From Streptomyces sp. NBC_00691 (GTDB lineage: Bacteria > Actinomycetota > Actinomycetes > Streptomycetales > Streptomycetaceae), in NCBI RefSeq assembly GCF_036226665.1, contig NZ_CP109007.1, forward strand, positions 3,946,501 to 4,010,500: a stretch of DNA of 64,000 bases. Reading direction: 5' to 3'. Made by a program: the position numbers and the translations under genes. The notes below the pieces were generated by a model that had not been told where the DNA came from, made no database searches, and worked only from the letters and a program-made list of their open reading frames with translations. Below are positions 15,083 to 24,138 of the stretch, piece after piece. The first letter of the stretch is position 1, and the number at the start of each line of letters is the position of its first letter.

Positions 15083-17035
15083 ATGGCACGAAGCTCAGGG
15101 CCCGCGCGTCTCGCCCCGCCCGCCTGGCTCACCGCCGGGTTCAAGCCCGCCCCCACCCCGATCCCCTGGGCCGCCGTCGCCCGCGCCGCCGTCGCCCTGT
15201 CCGCGCCGCTCGCCGTCGGGCTGGCCGTCGGGCAGCCCGCCTACGGGGCGCTCGTGTCGATGGGCGCGCTCTCCGGCGTCATCGGCGACACCGCCGACGC
15301 CTACCGGATGCGCATCCTCAACATCGCCGTGCCGCAGCTCTTCGGCGCCGTCGGAGTCACCCTCGGGACCCTCGTCTTCGGGCACGGCTGGGTCGCCGTC
15401 GCCGTGCTCACGCTCGTCGCGCTCGTCTCGGGGATGATCTCCTCGATCGGCGCCGTCGCCTCCGTCTCCGGGCTGCTCCTGCTCCTCAACGCCGTCGTCG
15501 GGGCCGGGCTCCCCATGCCCGAGCCCTGGTGGAAGGCGCCCCTGCTGCTCGGCCTCGGCGGGCTGTTCGTGCTCCTCCTCACCCTGCTCGGCTGGCCCCT
15601 GCGCCGCGCCGCGCCCGAGCGGTCCGCCGTCGCCGCGACCTACCGTTCCGTCGCCGAGCTGTTCGAGGCCACCGGCACCCCCGCGTACGACGAGAAACGG
15701 CAGGCCGTCACCGCCTCCCTCAACCAGTCCTACGACCTCGTCCTCGCCCGCCGTGCCCGCCAGCACGGCCGCGCGCCCTCCCTCGTCCGGCTGCTCGCGC
15801 AGCTCAACGTCGCCATCCCGCTCGTCGAGGCCGCCCCCGCCGCCCACCTCCGCGCCCAGCTCCACGGGCCGTTGTCCGCCACGATCCAGGCGGCCGTCCG
15901 CGAACTCGCCGACGCCGTCGAGGAGGGCCGCACCGGGGCACCCGAACTCGATCTCCCGGTCCCCGGGCGGCCCGCCGAGAAGGCCGTCGACCACGCCCTG
16001 CGGTACGCCGCCGCCGTCGTCCACAAGGCCGAGCCCGACGCGTACAACGTCGACGACCGGCTCGGCCGCCCCGCCGCGCTCCGGGTCCGGGTCCGCCGGA
16101 CCACCCGCGCCGTCCTGTTCTCCGAGGCGTCCTGGCGGTACGGGCTCCGGCTCGCCCTCTGCATCGGGCTCGCGCAGGCCCTCGTCTCGCTGATCCCCGT
16201 CCCCCGCTCGTACTGGGTCGCGCTCACCGTCACCTTCGTCATGAAGCCCGACTTCGGCTCGGTCTTCTCCCGCGCCGTGCTCCGCGCCTTCGGCACCGCC
16301 GCCGGGCTCCTCCTCGCCGCCCTCGTGCTCGCCGAGGTGCCGCGCGGCTGGTGGGACGTCCCCGTGATGTGCGTGCTGGCCGCCCTCATCCCGGCCTTCT
16401 CCGCGAAGGGGTACGCGTTCCAGACGGCGGCCATCACCCCGGTGATCCTGCTGCTCTCCGACACCCTCAACCAGCAGGGCTTCGACCTCGTCATGCCCCG
16501 CCTGTACGACTCCCTGATCGGCTGCGGCATCGCGCTGATCGCCGGCTATCTCCTCTGGCCCGAGTCCTGGCACTCCCGGATCGGCGACCGGCTCGCGGAC
16601 GCAGTCGCCGACACCGCCGCCTATGTGACCTGCGCGTTCGGAGAGACGGAGGACCAGGGCGGACGGCTGCGCGCCCGGCGGAAGCTCTACCGCGACCTCT
16701 CCACCGTCCGCTCCGAGTTCCAGCGCGCCCTCACCGAGCCCCCGCCGACCGGGACCCGCGCCGCCGCCTGGTGGCCGCTCGTCGTGGCCGTCGAGCGGAT
16801 CGTGGACGCCACCACCGCCGCCCGGATCAGGGTCGATCACGGGGCCGCCGGCCCCGATCCGGCCGAGGTCGCCGCCGTCGAGCGGGAACTGCGCGAACTC
16901 GCGGAGGGAATCCGCGTGTCGGAGACCCTGATCGAGGTCCGGAGCGAGCTTCCCGGCGACGAGAACGGAGTCCTCGCGCCCCTCCGTCAGGAGGTCAGCG
17001 CGGCCCGCGCGATCGCCGGTCCCGACCTGCGGTAA
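15083..17035 (+). CDS. FUSC-family membrane protein (aromatic acid exporter-like)
   Basis: A 650-aa integral membrane protein with two blocks of about six helices: residues about 28-175 and about 350-490. They are separated by, and followed by, soluble helical domains, the architecture of FUSC/YccS/AaeB-type transporters. PRSYWVALTVTFVMKPDFGSV in the second block is the family signature. ATG 15083 is chosen over the upstream open frame because it starts the hydrophobic block at the expected distance. The substrate is unknown; relatives export aromatic carboxylic acids or fusaric acid. Confidence 0.88.
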   Translation: MARSSGPARLAPPAWLTAGFKPAPTPIPWAAVARAAVALSAPLAVGLAVGQPAYGALVSMGALSGVIGDTADAYRMRILNIAVPQLFGAVGVTLGTLVFGHGWVAVAVLTLVALVSGMISSIGAVASVSGLLLLLNAVVGAGLPMPEPWWKAPLLLGLGGLFVLLLTLLGWPLRRAAPERSAVAATYRSVAELFEATGTPAYDEKRQAVTASLNQSYDLVLARRARQHGRAPSLVRLLAQLNVAIPLVEAAPAAHLRAQLHGPLSATIQAAVRELADAVEEGRTGAPELDLPVPGRPAEKAVDHALRYAAAVVHKAEPDAYNVDDRLGRPAALRVRVRRTTRAVLFSEASWRYGLRLALCIGLAQALVSLIPVPRSYWVALTVTFVMKPDFGSVFSRAVLRAFGTAAGLLLAALVLAEVPRGWWDVPVMCVLAALIPAFSAKGYAFQTAAITPVILLLSDTLNQQGFDLVMPRLYDSLIGCGIALIAGYLLWPESWHSRIGDRLADAVADTAAYVTCAFGETEDQGGRLRARRKLYRDLSTVRSEFQRALTEPPPTGTRAAAWWPLVVAVERIVDATTAARIRVDHGAAGPDPAEVAAVERELRELAEGIRVSETLIEVRSELPGDENGVLAPLRQEVSAARAIAGPDLR

Positions 17036-17233
17036 ACCTTCCCCCGGGGGCGTACGGGAGGACTTACCGGCGGTCACGGAACGGAACCCTCCCCACCGCC
17101 GTTACCCGGAGCCATCCGGGCGACTACGATGCGCTCGAAATCACCCGCGATCCGCGCCGGTCGCCGTCGGCAACCGGCCCGGCGGACGGGACACTTCGTC
17201 CTGCCTCACCCCCCGCGCCCCGAGGACACCGCC

Positions 17234-18709
17234 ATGCGCACCACCACGAACAGAGGGCTGCAGCCCAATGTCCTCGGCACCTTCGACACGATCGTGATGG
17301 CCGTCGCCGGCAGCGCCCCCGCCTACTCGATGGCGGCGACGACCGCCGTGCTCTTCGGCGCCGTCGGCTACGCGGGGCCCGCCGCCCTGCTGTACTGCGC
17401 GATACCGATGTTCGGCATCGTCCTCGCGTACGCCCGCCTCGGGCGGATCGACGTCAACGCCGGTGCCGGCTACTCCTGGGTGGGCCGCACCCTCCACCCC
17501 TTCCTCGGCTTCCTGTCGGGCTGGGCCCTGGTCTTCGCCGCCACCGTCTTCATGGTGGCCGGCTCGCTGCCCGCCGGATCCCTCACGCTCGCCCTCATCG
17601 ACCAGGACCTCGCCGACAGCACCCCGCTCGCCGCGGCCGTGGGCGCGGGCTGGTTCCTGATGATGCTCCTCGTGGTCCTGGGCGGTGCCCGGCTGACCGT
17701 GCGCGCCCAACTGATCATGTCCGGGGTCGAGATGCTGATCCTGGTCGGCTTCATCCTGGCGGCCGTGGCGCACCGGGGCCGGGCCACCGCCTTCGACTGG
17801 TCCTGGTTCGGCTTCGGGCAGTTCGACGGGACGCAGGGCTTCGCCGCGGGCGCGCTGATCGCCGCGTTCTACTACTGGGGCTGGGACGTCACCAGCAACC
17901 TCAGCGAGGAGACCCGGAACAGCCGCCGCACGGCGGGACTCGCCGCGCTCGTCGGCGTCGGCTTCGTCTTCCTCCTCTTCGTCGCCGTCACCGTCGTCGT
18001 CAACATCCTGCTGACCGCGGAGGAGATCCGTACCGCGGGACCCAACGTGCTGGCCGTCATCGGCCAGGAGGTCTGGCCCGGCGTGGGCGGCAAGCTCCTC
18101 GTCGTCGCCGTCCTGCTGTCCACCGTCGCCACCCTGGAGACCACCCTCCTCCAGGTCACCCGCTCGCTCTTCGCGATGGGCCGCGACCGGACCCTGCCGG
18201 CCGCGCTCGGCGCCGTGCACCGCCGCTGGAACACCCCGTGGGTCGCGATCGCCGCCGTCGGCGGGGCCGCGCTGCTGCTGTTCGCGGCCGCCGCGGCCGC
18301 CGGCTCGCTGCAGCAGATCCTCCGCGACGCCGTCTCCGCGATCGGGCTGCAGATCGCGTTCTACTACGGCCTCGCGGGCATCGCCGCCGTCGTCGCCTAC
18401 AAGTCGGTCCTCCTCCGCTCCGTACGGAACCTGCTCCTCGGCGGCGTCTGGCCGCTGCTCGGCTCCGCGTTCATGCTCTGGACCTTCGTCGAATCGCTCG
18501 GCGAACTCTCCACCACCGCCCTCACCATCGGCCTCGGCGGTCTGCTCCTCGGCGTCGTCCCGCTGCTCGTGTACTGGCGCAGGGGCAGCGACTACTACCG
18601 CCCGGCCCGCCTGGACGCGGCCCGCGCGATGGCCGCCTCGGAGGGCTCGGGCCCGGCCACGCGCGCGCGAAGCGGAACCCGGGACAAGAGCTACGCAACG
18701 GATTTCTGA
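17234..18709 (+). CDS. APC-family amino acid permease
   Basis: A 491-aa permease with about 12 transmembrane helices. The first helix motif GTFDTIVMAVAGSAPAYSMA and the conserved ALIAAFYYWGWDVTSNLSEE around helix 6 are typical of the amino acid/polyamine/organocation superfamily. ATG 17234 follows GAGGA (17222-17226); the upstream in-frame extension is Arg/Pro-rich and not membrane-like. The substrate is unknown. It ends 92 bases before the next gene. Confidence 0.9.
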   Translation: MRTTTNRGLQPNVLGTFDTIVMAVAGSAPAYSMAATTAVLFGAVGYAGPAALLYCAIPMFGIVLAYARLGRIDVNAGAGYSWVGRTLHPFLGFLSGWALVFAATVFMVAGSLPAGSLTLALIDQDLADSTPLAAAVGAGWFLMMLLVVLGGARLTVRAQLIMSGVEMLILVGFILAAVAHRGRATAFDWSWFGFGQFDGTQGFAAGALIAAFYYWGWDVTSNLSEETRNSRRTAGLAALVGVGFVFLLFVAVTVVVNILLTAEEIRTAGPNVLAVIGQEVWPGVGGKLLVVAVLLSTVATLETTLLQVTRSLFAMGRDRTLPAALGAVHRRWNTPWVAIAAVGGAALLLFAAAAAAGSLQQILRDAVSAIGLQIAFYYGLAGIAAVVAYKSVLLRSVRNLLLGGVWPLLGSAFMLWTFVESLGELSTTALTIGLGGLLLGVVPLLVYWRRGSDYYRPARLDAARAMAASEGSGPATRARSGTRDKSYATDF

Positions 18710-18801
18710 TCCCGGCCGTCATCTGGAGCACAGAGCCAAGAGCACGGGAACACAAGCGAGTCACCACTTCTGACGGCAGCCGAACCCGAAGGAGGCCCCC
18801 G

Positions 18802-19791
18802 ATGGCCGTACGCCGCCGCTCCGCGCGCTCGGCACGTCAGGAGCGCTTCGCGCCCGACTTCGACCCGGACTTCGGGGACCGCGCCCTGACGGAGGCGCGC
18901 CACGACATCGTCATCGGCCGCTGGCAGGGCGTACGGGACCTGCTCGCCGCCACCGGGGACCACTGGGCGCGCCGCACCCACCGGCTGCGGCTCCTCTCGC
19001 ACGCGGCCGCGGGCAGCTCCACCGTGGAGACCTGGCGGGCCGCCGAGCCGGGCAACCCCGACGCGGCCGTGCTGCGGGCGGCGACCGAGGTGGTACGGGT
19101 CTTCGACGCGGCCATCGCGGCCGGCCGCGGCGCGGCCGTGGAGCGGGGACGGATCGACGCCGCCGTCGACGCCTGCCGGGGCGCGGCGGAGGCGGCGCCC
19201 GCCGACCCGATGCCGTGGGTGTCGCTGCTGTCGGTGGCCAGGCTGTACGAGGGCGGGGTGCCGCGCCGCGAACTGCGTCACTGGTTCGACGAGTTGCGGC
19301 GCCGGGACCCGTACAACACGGAGGGCCACATCCAGGTGCTGCGCTACTGGTCGGCGCGGTGGCACGGGACGCACGGCAGCATGTACGACTTCGCGCGGGA
19401 CGCGGCGGGGGTGGCGCCGCCCGGCTCCCCGCTGCCCGTGCTCGTGCAGGTGGCCCGGGTGGAGGAGTACCGGTACATCGCGGACGGGGCACTCGGCCGT
19501 GGCCCGGTGCGCGGCTTCGACCAGCACTGGAAGCACGAGCTCGCGGTGACCGAGCTGCGGCGCACCCACGCCCGGTGGATCGGCGGCCGCGAGCCGGGGG
19601 CCCCGGTGGCTCCGGAAGAGGTCGGGGACCTCAACTTCCTCGTCCACGCGGCCTGCTACGCGGGTCAGGTGGAGATCGCCCGGGAGCTGCTCGGCATGCT
19701 GGGCCCCCGGGCGGCCTGGGTGCCGTGGGCGTACACAGGGGACCCGGAGGAGCAGTTCGTACGGTTCAGGGAGGGCCTGGGGGTGGAGTGA
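18802..19791 (+). CDS. Conserved hypothetical alpha-helical (TPR-like) protein
   Basis: A 329-aa soluble protein with no signal peptide, made mostly of helices that pair like tetratricopeptide repeats (for example AAAEAAPADPMPWVSLLSVARLYEGG-type segments near 125-150). It is rich in Arg, Trp and Ala. ATG 18802 is preceded by GGAGG at 18791-18795 with six bases of spacing, which fixes the start; the much longer open frame upstream runs through the two transporter genes and is not real. It is convergent with phoX. The function is unknown. Confidence 0.82.
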   Translation: MAVRRRSARSARQERFAPDFDPDFGDRALTEARHDIVIGRWQGVRDLLAATGDHWARRTHRLRLLSHAAAGSSTVETWRAAEPGNPDAAVLRAATEVVRVFDAAIAAGRGAAVERGRIDAAVDACRGAAEAAPADPMPWVSLLSVARLYEGGVPRRELRHWFDELRRRDPYNTEGHIQVLRYWSARWHGTHGSMYDFARDAAGVAPPGSPLPVLVQVARVEEYRYIADGALGRGPVRGFDQHWKHELAVTELRRTHARWIGGREPGAPVAPEEVGDLNFLVHAACYAGQVEIARELLGMLGPRAAWVPWAYTGDPEEQFVRFREGLGVE

Positions 19792-19800
19792 CCCACCCCC
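19779..19800. terminator. Hairpin between the helical-protein gene and phoX
   Basis: An 8-bp stem GGGGGTGG / CCACCCCC with a 6-base loop spans the stop codon of the plus-strand gene, just before the phoX stop. It has no T-run. It could terminate either convergent gene. Confidence 0.5.
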
Positions 19801-19813
19801 GGGCCCGTGGCAC

Positions 19814-21886
19814 TCAGACCCCGATGTCGCGGCCGTCCGTGCGCCACACGGCGACGACCGACGGGCGGACGATCTTGCCGGGGCCGTCGGGCCACTCCGA
19901 CTTCGGGTTCTCGACGGAGGCGCCGTCGATCTCGCCCGGGTGCTGGACGGCCACCAGGACACGGCGGTCCTGGATGATCGGGCCGCAGGTCTCGGCGCCC
20001 TTGGGCACGGTCAGGAACTGCTTGAGCTCACCGCGGCGCTCGCCCTGGGTGGCGACACCGAACAGGCCGTCGTGCGAGCCGAGCTGGGCGCCGTCCGTGG
20101 AGATCCACAGGTTGCCGTGCGGGTCGAAGGCCACGTTGTCCGGGCAGGAGATCTGGGAGACCTTCTCCTTCGGGTAGCCCGCGAAGTAGGTGGCCGGGTC
20201 GTTCGGGTCACCGGCGACCAGGAAGAGACGCCAGGCGAAACCGTCGGACGACGGGTCGTCCCAGTTCTCGGCGAGCTCCAGGATCTGCCCGTGCTTGTTG
20301 AGGTTGCGCGGGTTGGCCTCGTCGGCACCGGCCTTGCCGGCCTTGCCGCGGTCGGTGTTGTTGGTGAGCGCGACGTAGACGCGACCGGTGCGCGGGGACG
20401 GCTCGACGTCCTCGGGGCGGTCCATCTTGGTGGCGCCGACCTTGTCACCGGCGAGGCGGGTGAAGACGTACACCTCCTCGGCGGTCATGCCGGGGACGTG
20501 CGAGACGTCGCCGGTGGCGAGCGGGATCCACACGCCGGAGCCGTCGAACTCGCCGTCGGTGGGGTGCTTGCCGGTGCCGTCGATCTCGGCTGCCGGGGAG
20601 TCGCCGGTCAGCTTGGCGACGTACAGGGTGCCCTCGTCGAGCAGGGTGAGGTTGTGCTCGCGGGCGGCCCGCGAGTTCCCCTTCTTCATCCGCTTGCTGG
20701 AGACGAACTTGTAGAAGTAGTCGAACCGCTCGTCGTCGCCCATGTAGACGACCGGACGGCCGTCGGCGGTCAGCCGGGGCTGCGCGGCCTCGTGCTTGAA
20801 GCGGCCGAGCGCGGTGCGCTTGCGGGGGGTCGATTCGGGGTCGTACGGGTCGAGCTCGACGACCCAGCCGAAGCGGTGGACCTCGTTGGGCTCCTGCTTG
20901 AGGTCGAAGCGCTTGTCGAACCGCTCCCACTTGCGCTCGGTGGCACCGGTGCCGACGCCGTAGCGCTTGTCGGTGGCGCTGGAGCCGTTGGCGAAGTACT
21001 GGTTGAAGTTCTCCTCGCCGTGGAGGGTGGTGCCCCACGGAGTGGTGCCGCCGGCGCAGTTGTTCAGCGTGCCGAGGACCGTACGGCCCTCGGGGTCGGC
21101 GGAGGTCTTCAGCAGGGCGCTGCCGGCGGCGGGGCCGGTCACCTCGAACTCGCTGGTCGTGTGGAGGCGACGGTTGAGGTGGTGGCGGGAGACCGGGGTG
21201 AGCCTGCCCGTACGGTGCTCCTCCTGGACGACGACGACCGAGAGGCCGTGCGCGGCCCAGGCGATCTCGACCTGCTCGCGCGTCGGAGCGGCGGCGTCGT
21301 AGCCGCGGAACATCAGGACCTCGTCGGTGTACTCGTGGTTCGCCACGAGGACCTGACGGTCGCGCTCACCGTGCAGCGGCAGCAGGGAGAGGAAGTCGTT
21401 GTTGTAGCCGAACTGGCCGGCCTGGGCCTTCGCCGTCTGCTTCTCGGAGTCGAAGGCCGGGGCGCCGCGGAGGATGGGCTCGCCCCAGCGGATGACCACG
21501 TTCTGCGCGTAGCCGGAGGGGACGGTCACCTTGTCGGCGGTGTTGGGCGCGACCGGGGTGAAGCGGAGACCGCGGGCGCCGTCGGTCTTGCCGGAGCCGT
21601 GACCGGCGCCGTGACCGTGGCCGAAGGTCTCCTGGCCGGCGACGGCCTCGGGCGCGTTGCCGAACGCGATGGCGCCACCGGCGGCGGAGGCGACCGTCAC
21701 GACGGCGGCGGCGCGGAGGGCCGAACGGCGGGAGAGGACCCCGGCTATGACGTCGCCGGCGTACTCGTTGTCGCTGGTGTTGGGAACCTCGTGGAAGCAG
21801 GCGTCACCACACCGGTAACGGCAGGTGAGAGCGGAACGTCCGCCTCCGTGGGGGTTCGTGCTCAGCAGCGGCAGCAGTTTGCGCAC
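19814..21886 (-). CDS. phoX: PhoX-family alkaline phosphatase, Tat-exported
   Basis: A 690-aa secreted phosphatase of the PhoX family (DUF839), which uses calcium and iron. The N-terminus has a Cys-rich segment (CRYRCGDACFHEVPN) and then a twin-arginine signal SRRSALRAAAVVTVASAAG at about 54-72. Family segments include NHEYTDEVLMFRG, NNCAGGTTPWGT, MGDDERFDYFYKFVS and CPDNVAFDPHGNLWISTDG. GTG 21886 is preceded by GGAGGAGG at the right distance and is preferred to an upstream ATG at 21919. Two 11-bp repeats resembling a PHO box lie 91 bp upstream, consistent with induction by phosphate starvation. Confidence 0.92.
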   Translation of the reverse strand: MRKLLPLLSTNPHGGGRSALTCRYRCGDACFHEVPNTSDNEYAGDVIAGVLSRRSALRAAAVVTVASAAGGAIAFGNAPEAVAGQETFGHGHGAGHGSGKTDGARGLRFTPVAPNTADKVTVPSGYAQNVVIRWGEPILRGAPAFDSEKQTAKAQAGQFGYNNDFLSLLPLHGERDRQVLVANHEYTDEVLMFRGYDAAAPTREQVEIAWAAHGLSVVVVQEEHRTGRLTPVSRHHLNRRLHTTSEFEVTGPAAGSALLKTSADPEGRTVLGTLNNCAGGTTPWGTTLHGEENFNQYFANGSSATDKRYGVGTGATERKWERFDKRFDLKQEPNEVHRFGWVVELDPYDPESTPRKRTALGRFKHEAAQPRLTADGRPVVYMGDDERFDYFYKFVSSKRMKKGNSRAAREHNLTLLDEGTLYVAKLTGDSPAAEIDGTGKHPTDGEFDGSGVWIPLATGDVSHVPGMTAEEVYVFTRLAGDKVGATKMDRPEDVEPSPRTGRVYVALTNNTDRGKAGKAGADEANPRNLNKHGQILELAENWDDPSSDGFAWRLFLVAGDPNDPATYFAGYPKEKVSQISCPDNVAFDPHGNLWISTDGAQLGSHDGLFGVATQGERRGELKQFLTVPKGAETCGPIIQDRRVLVAVQHPGEIDGASVENPKSEWPDGPGKIVRPSVVAVWRTDGRDIGV

Positions 21887-21976
21887 TTCGTCCTCCTCCG
21901 GCGCACACTGCGCCGACATGCTGTCGGGTCAACCTTCGCGGCGACGCTATGTGCGCACGTCTGCACAGGGACTGCG

Positions 21977-21998
21977 ACGGGGTGAACGGCGAATGAAT
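21977..21998 (-). promoter_or_regulatory. PHO box-like direct repeats (PhoP site)
   Basis: On the minus strand, ATTCATTCGCC is followed directly by GTTCACCCCGT, two 11-bp units sharing the TTCAYYC core. The Streptomyces PhoP consensus unit is GTTCACC-like with 11-bp spacing. The site lies 91 bases upstream of the phoX start, in the right orientation for it. Confidence 0.65.
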
Positions 21999-22142
21999 GC
22001 ACGGCAACCGGGGGCGACCGGGTCACCGAGGAGGGGAGGGGTGGCCGCTAACCTTACGTGTCCGCCCTGGCCAGGGATGAACGTCCCGAAACGCCCAGTA
22101 CGGACATTCACACGCACCCCACTCATGCGAAAGGGTTCGCCC

Positions 22143-23975
22143 ATGGGTATTCGGAGCATGCTGCGCAAGGTGTTCGGCCGAGACCGCGAGGAATCCCCGG
22201 CGACCACCGTCGTCCCGCCCCAGACGCGTGAGTCCACGTCGACGGCGACGTCGACGGCTTCGCCCTCGGAGACGGTCACGGCAGAGGCCACGGTCACGGA
22301 GCGGGCGGCGGAACCGGTCGCCGAGCCGGTCGCCGCCGCGTCCTCGGCCGCGACGACGGCTCCGGCCAGGGCGACGGCGTCGTCCGGGTCCGGGTCCACG
22401 GACACCTCGGAGGCGGTGGCACGACGGGCGGCGGACGACCTGGTGGCGGCGTCGTTCGACAACCCGCAGATCCCGCGGGCCCGGGCGAAGACCCCGTCGG
22501 CCACGCCGGAGTCGCCCGCGACCGAGACAAAGGTCCCGGCCGCCGCGGAGGACCCGGTCGTCGCGGAGGCGGAGACCCCGACCACGACCGAGGTGCCGGC
22601 CGCCGCGGAAGACCCGGTCGTCGCGGAGGCGGAGACCCCGACCGCGACCGAGGTGCCGGCCGCCGCGGAAGACCCGGTCGTCGCTGAGGCGGAGACCCCG
22701 GCCGCGACCGAGGTGCCGGCCGCCGCGGAGGCTCCTGAGACCGCCGCGGAGGCCGCGCCGGCCGAGGAGACCGTCGAGTCGGCGGACGCCACCGCGGCCG
22801 ACGACGCCCCGGCAGGGGCGAAGGCCGAGGCGGAAGCCGACGCCGAGCCCGTGGCGGAGACCCCGCCCACGGCGGCAGCCGAGCCGGAGGCCGTGGAAAC
22901 GGCCGAGCCGGAAGCCGTGGAGTCGGTGGAGGCTGTGGAGGCCCCGGTGGCCGAGGAGGCGACCGCGCCCGAGGCCGAGGTCGCACCCGAGGCCGACGAG
23001 GTGGCGCCGGAGACGACCGCCGCCAAGCCCGAGGTCGAGGTCGACACGGCCGAGGAGGCGGTCACGGCCGAGCCCGAGGCCGCTGTCGTCGCCGCCGCCG
23101 CCGACACGACCTCGGTGGCGGAGGCCGTCGAGGAGCCGCAGGCGGAGCAGGCCGAGCCGGAGGCCACCGAGGCCGTGCCGGAGGTCGAGCCCGCCGCCGA
23201 GCCCGAGGCAGAGGCAGTGGTCGCCGAGCCCGAGGCAGAGGCAGAGGCCACCGAGGTCGAGCCCGCCACCGAGCCCGAGCCCGAGGCAGTGGTCGCCGAG
23301 CCCGAGCCCGCCGACATCGCCGCCCCCCTGACCGGGGGCGACCGCCTTCCCGCCCATCTGGTCGACGCCTACGACGCCGCCGCCGCGCAGCTGACGGCGC
23401 AGGGCCTCTCCGGGGCGCGCGCCGCCGTGTACCTGGTGGTCGACCGGTCCGGGTCGATGCGCGGGTACTTCAAGGACGGTTCCGTGCAGCGGCTCGCGGA
23501 GCAGGTGACCGCGCTCGCGGCGCACCTCGACGAGGACGCCACCGTCACGACCGTGTTCTTCTCGACGGACATCGACGGAACGGTCGACCTCACCCCGGCC
23601 GACCTCACGCCGACCCGGATCGACGAGGTCAACGCCACCCTCGGCCGCCTGGGCCGGACCAACTACCACCGCGCCGTGGAAGAGGTCCTCGCCCACCACG
23701 AGAAGGCCGACCCGACCCGTACCGCCCTGGTCGTCTTCCAGACGGACGGCGCGCCGGAGTCGAAGGCCGCCGCCACCCAGGCCCTGGCCGAGGCCGCGGA
23801 GCGTCCGCTGCACTGGCGCTTCGTGGCCTGGGGCGAGGAGGACAGCAAGGCCTTCGACTACCTCCGCAAGCTCGACGGCACCCCCCGTACCGGCACGTAC
23901 TTCGCGGGCGTGGCCCCGGCCGGGACCGCGCACGCGGTCTTCTACGGCGGCCTGCTCGCCGGTCTGGAGTTCTGA
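22143..23975 (+). CDS. vWA-domain protein with a long Ala/Glu/Pro-rich repeat region
   Basis: A 610-aa protein. Residues 1-15 (MGIRSMLRKVFGRDR) are basic and amphipathic. Residues about 50-400 are low-complexity Ala, Glu, Pro, Val and Thr, including a 20-residue repeat (VPAAAEDPVVAEAETPTATE) in three near-identical copies. The C-terminus (about 420-610) is a von Willebrand factor A domain with an intact metal-ion site, DRSGSM, then the Thr and Asp positions (TNYHRA, FQTDGAP). Relatives in tellurite/stress operons (TerD-associated) are similar. ATG 22143 follows GAAAGGG. The acidic region may act as a flexible stalk; the function is unknown. Confidence 0.85.
   Translation: MGIRSMLRKVFGRDREESPATTVVPPQTRESTSTATSTASPSETVTAEATVTERAAEPVAEPVAAASSAATTAPARATASSGSGSTDTSEAVARRAADDLVAASFDNPQIPRARAKTPSATPESPATETKVPAAAEDPVVAEAETPTTTEVPAAAEDPVVAEAETPTATEVPAAAEDPVVAEAETPAATEVPAAAEAPETAAEAAPAEETVESADATAADDAPAGAKAEAEADAEPVAETPPTAAAEPEAVETAEPEAVESVEAVEAPVAEEATAPEAEVAPEADEVAPETTAAKPEVEVDTAEEAVTAEPEAAVVAAAADTTSVAEAVEEPQAEQAEPEATEAVPEVEPAAEPEAEAVVAEPEAEAEATEVEPATEPEPEAVVAEPEPADIAAPLTGGDRLPAHLVDAYDAAAAQLTAQGLSGARAAVYLVVDRSGSMRGYFKDGSVQRLAEQVTALAAHLDEDATVTTVFFSTDIDGTVDLTPADLTPTRIDEVNATLGRLGRTNYHRAVEEVLAHHEKADPTRTALVVFQTDGAPESKAAATQALAEAAERPLHWRFVAWGEEDSKAFDYLRKLDGTPRTGTYFAGVAPAGTAHAVFYGGLLAGLEF
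22533..22730 (+). repeat. 60-bp tandem repeat inside the vWA gene
   Basis: Three copies of a 60-bp unit, with a partial fourth, encode the 20-residue repeat with only one to three base differences between copies. The near identity at the DNA level implies recent duplication and likely copy-number variation between strains. Confidence 0.85.
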
Positions 23976-23997
23976 GGCCCCGAGAAGGAGTTCCTCG

Positions 23998-24037
23998 GCG
24001 CGGGCCGGGTCCGGGTTCCTCCCGGCCCGGCCCGCGC
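23998..24037. terminator. Hairpin terminator after the vWA gene
   Basis: A 12-bp perfect stem GCGCGGGCCGGG / CCCGGCCCGCGC with a 16-base loop begins 23 bases after the stop of the vWA gene. Confidence 0.65.
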
Positions 24038-24138
24038 GCGTATGTGAGGATCTTCCTCGGCAGAATCCTTTTCTCCTGTGCGGCAATCGGGTGATATTCA
24101 GCATCCGCTGAGTTTCGCCACCCCTAAGATCCATTCTC

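Noticed and set aside
15529..19791. A 1420-codon open frame on the plus strand
   Set aside because: Only the last 329 codons (from ATG 18802) look like protein and have a ribosome-binding site. The rest is an Arg/Pro/Ala-rich shadow of the FUSC and APC genes in another frame.
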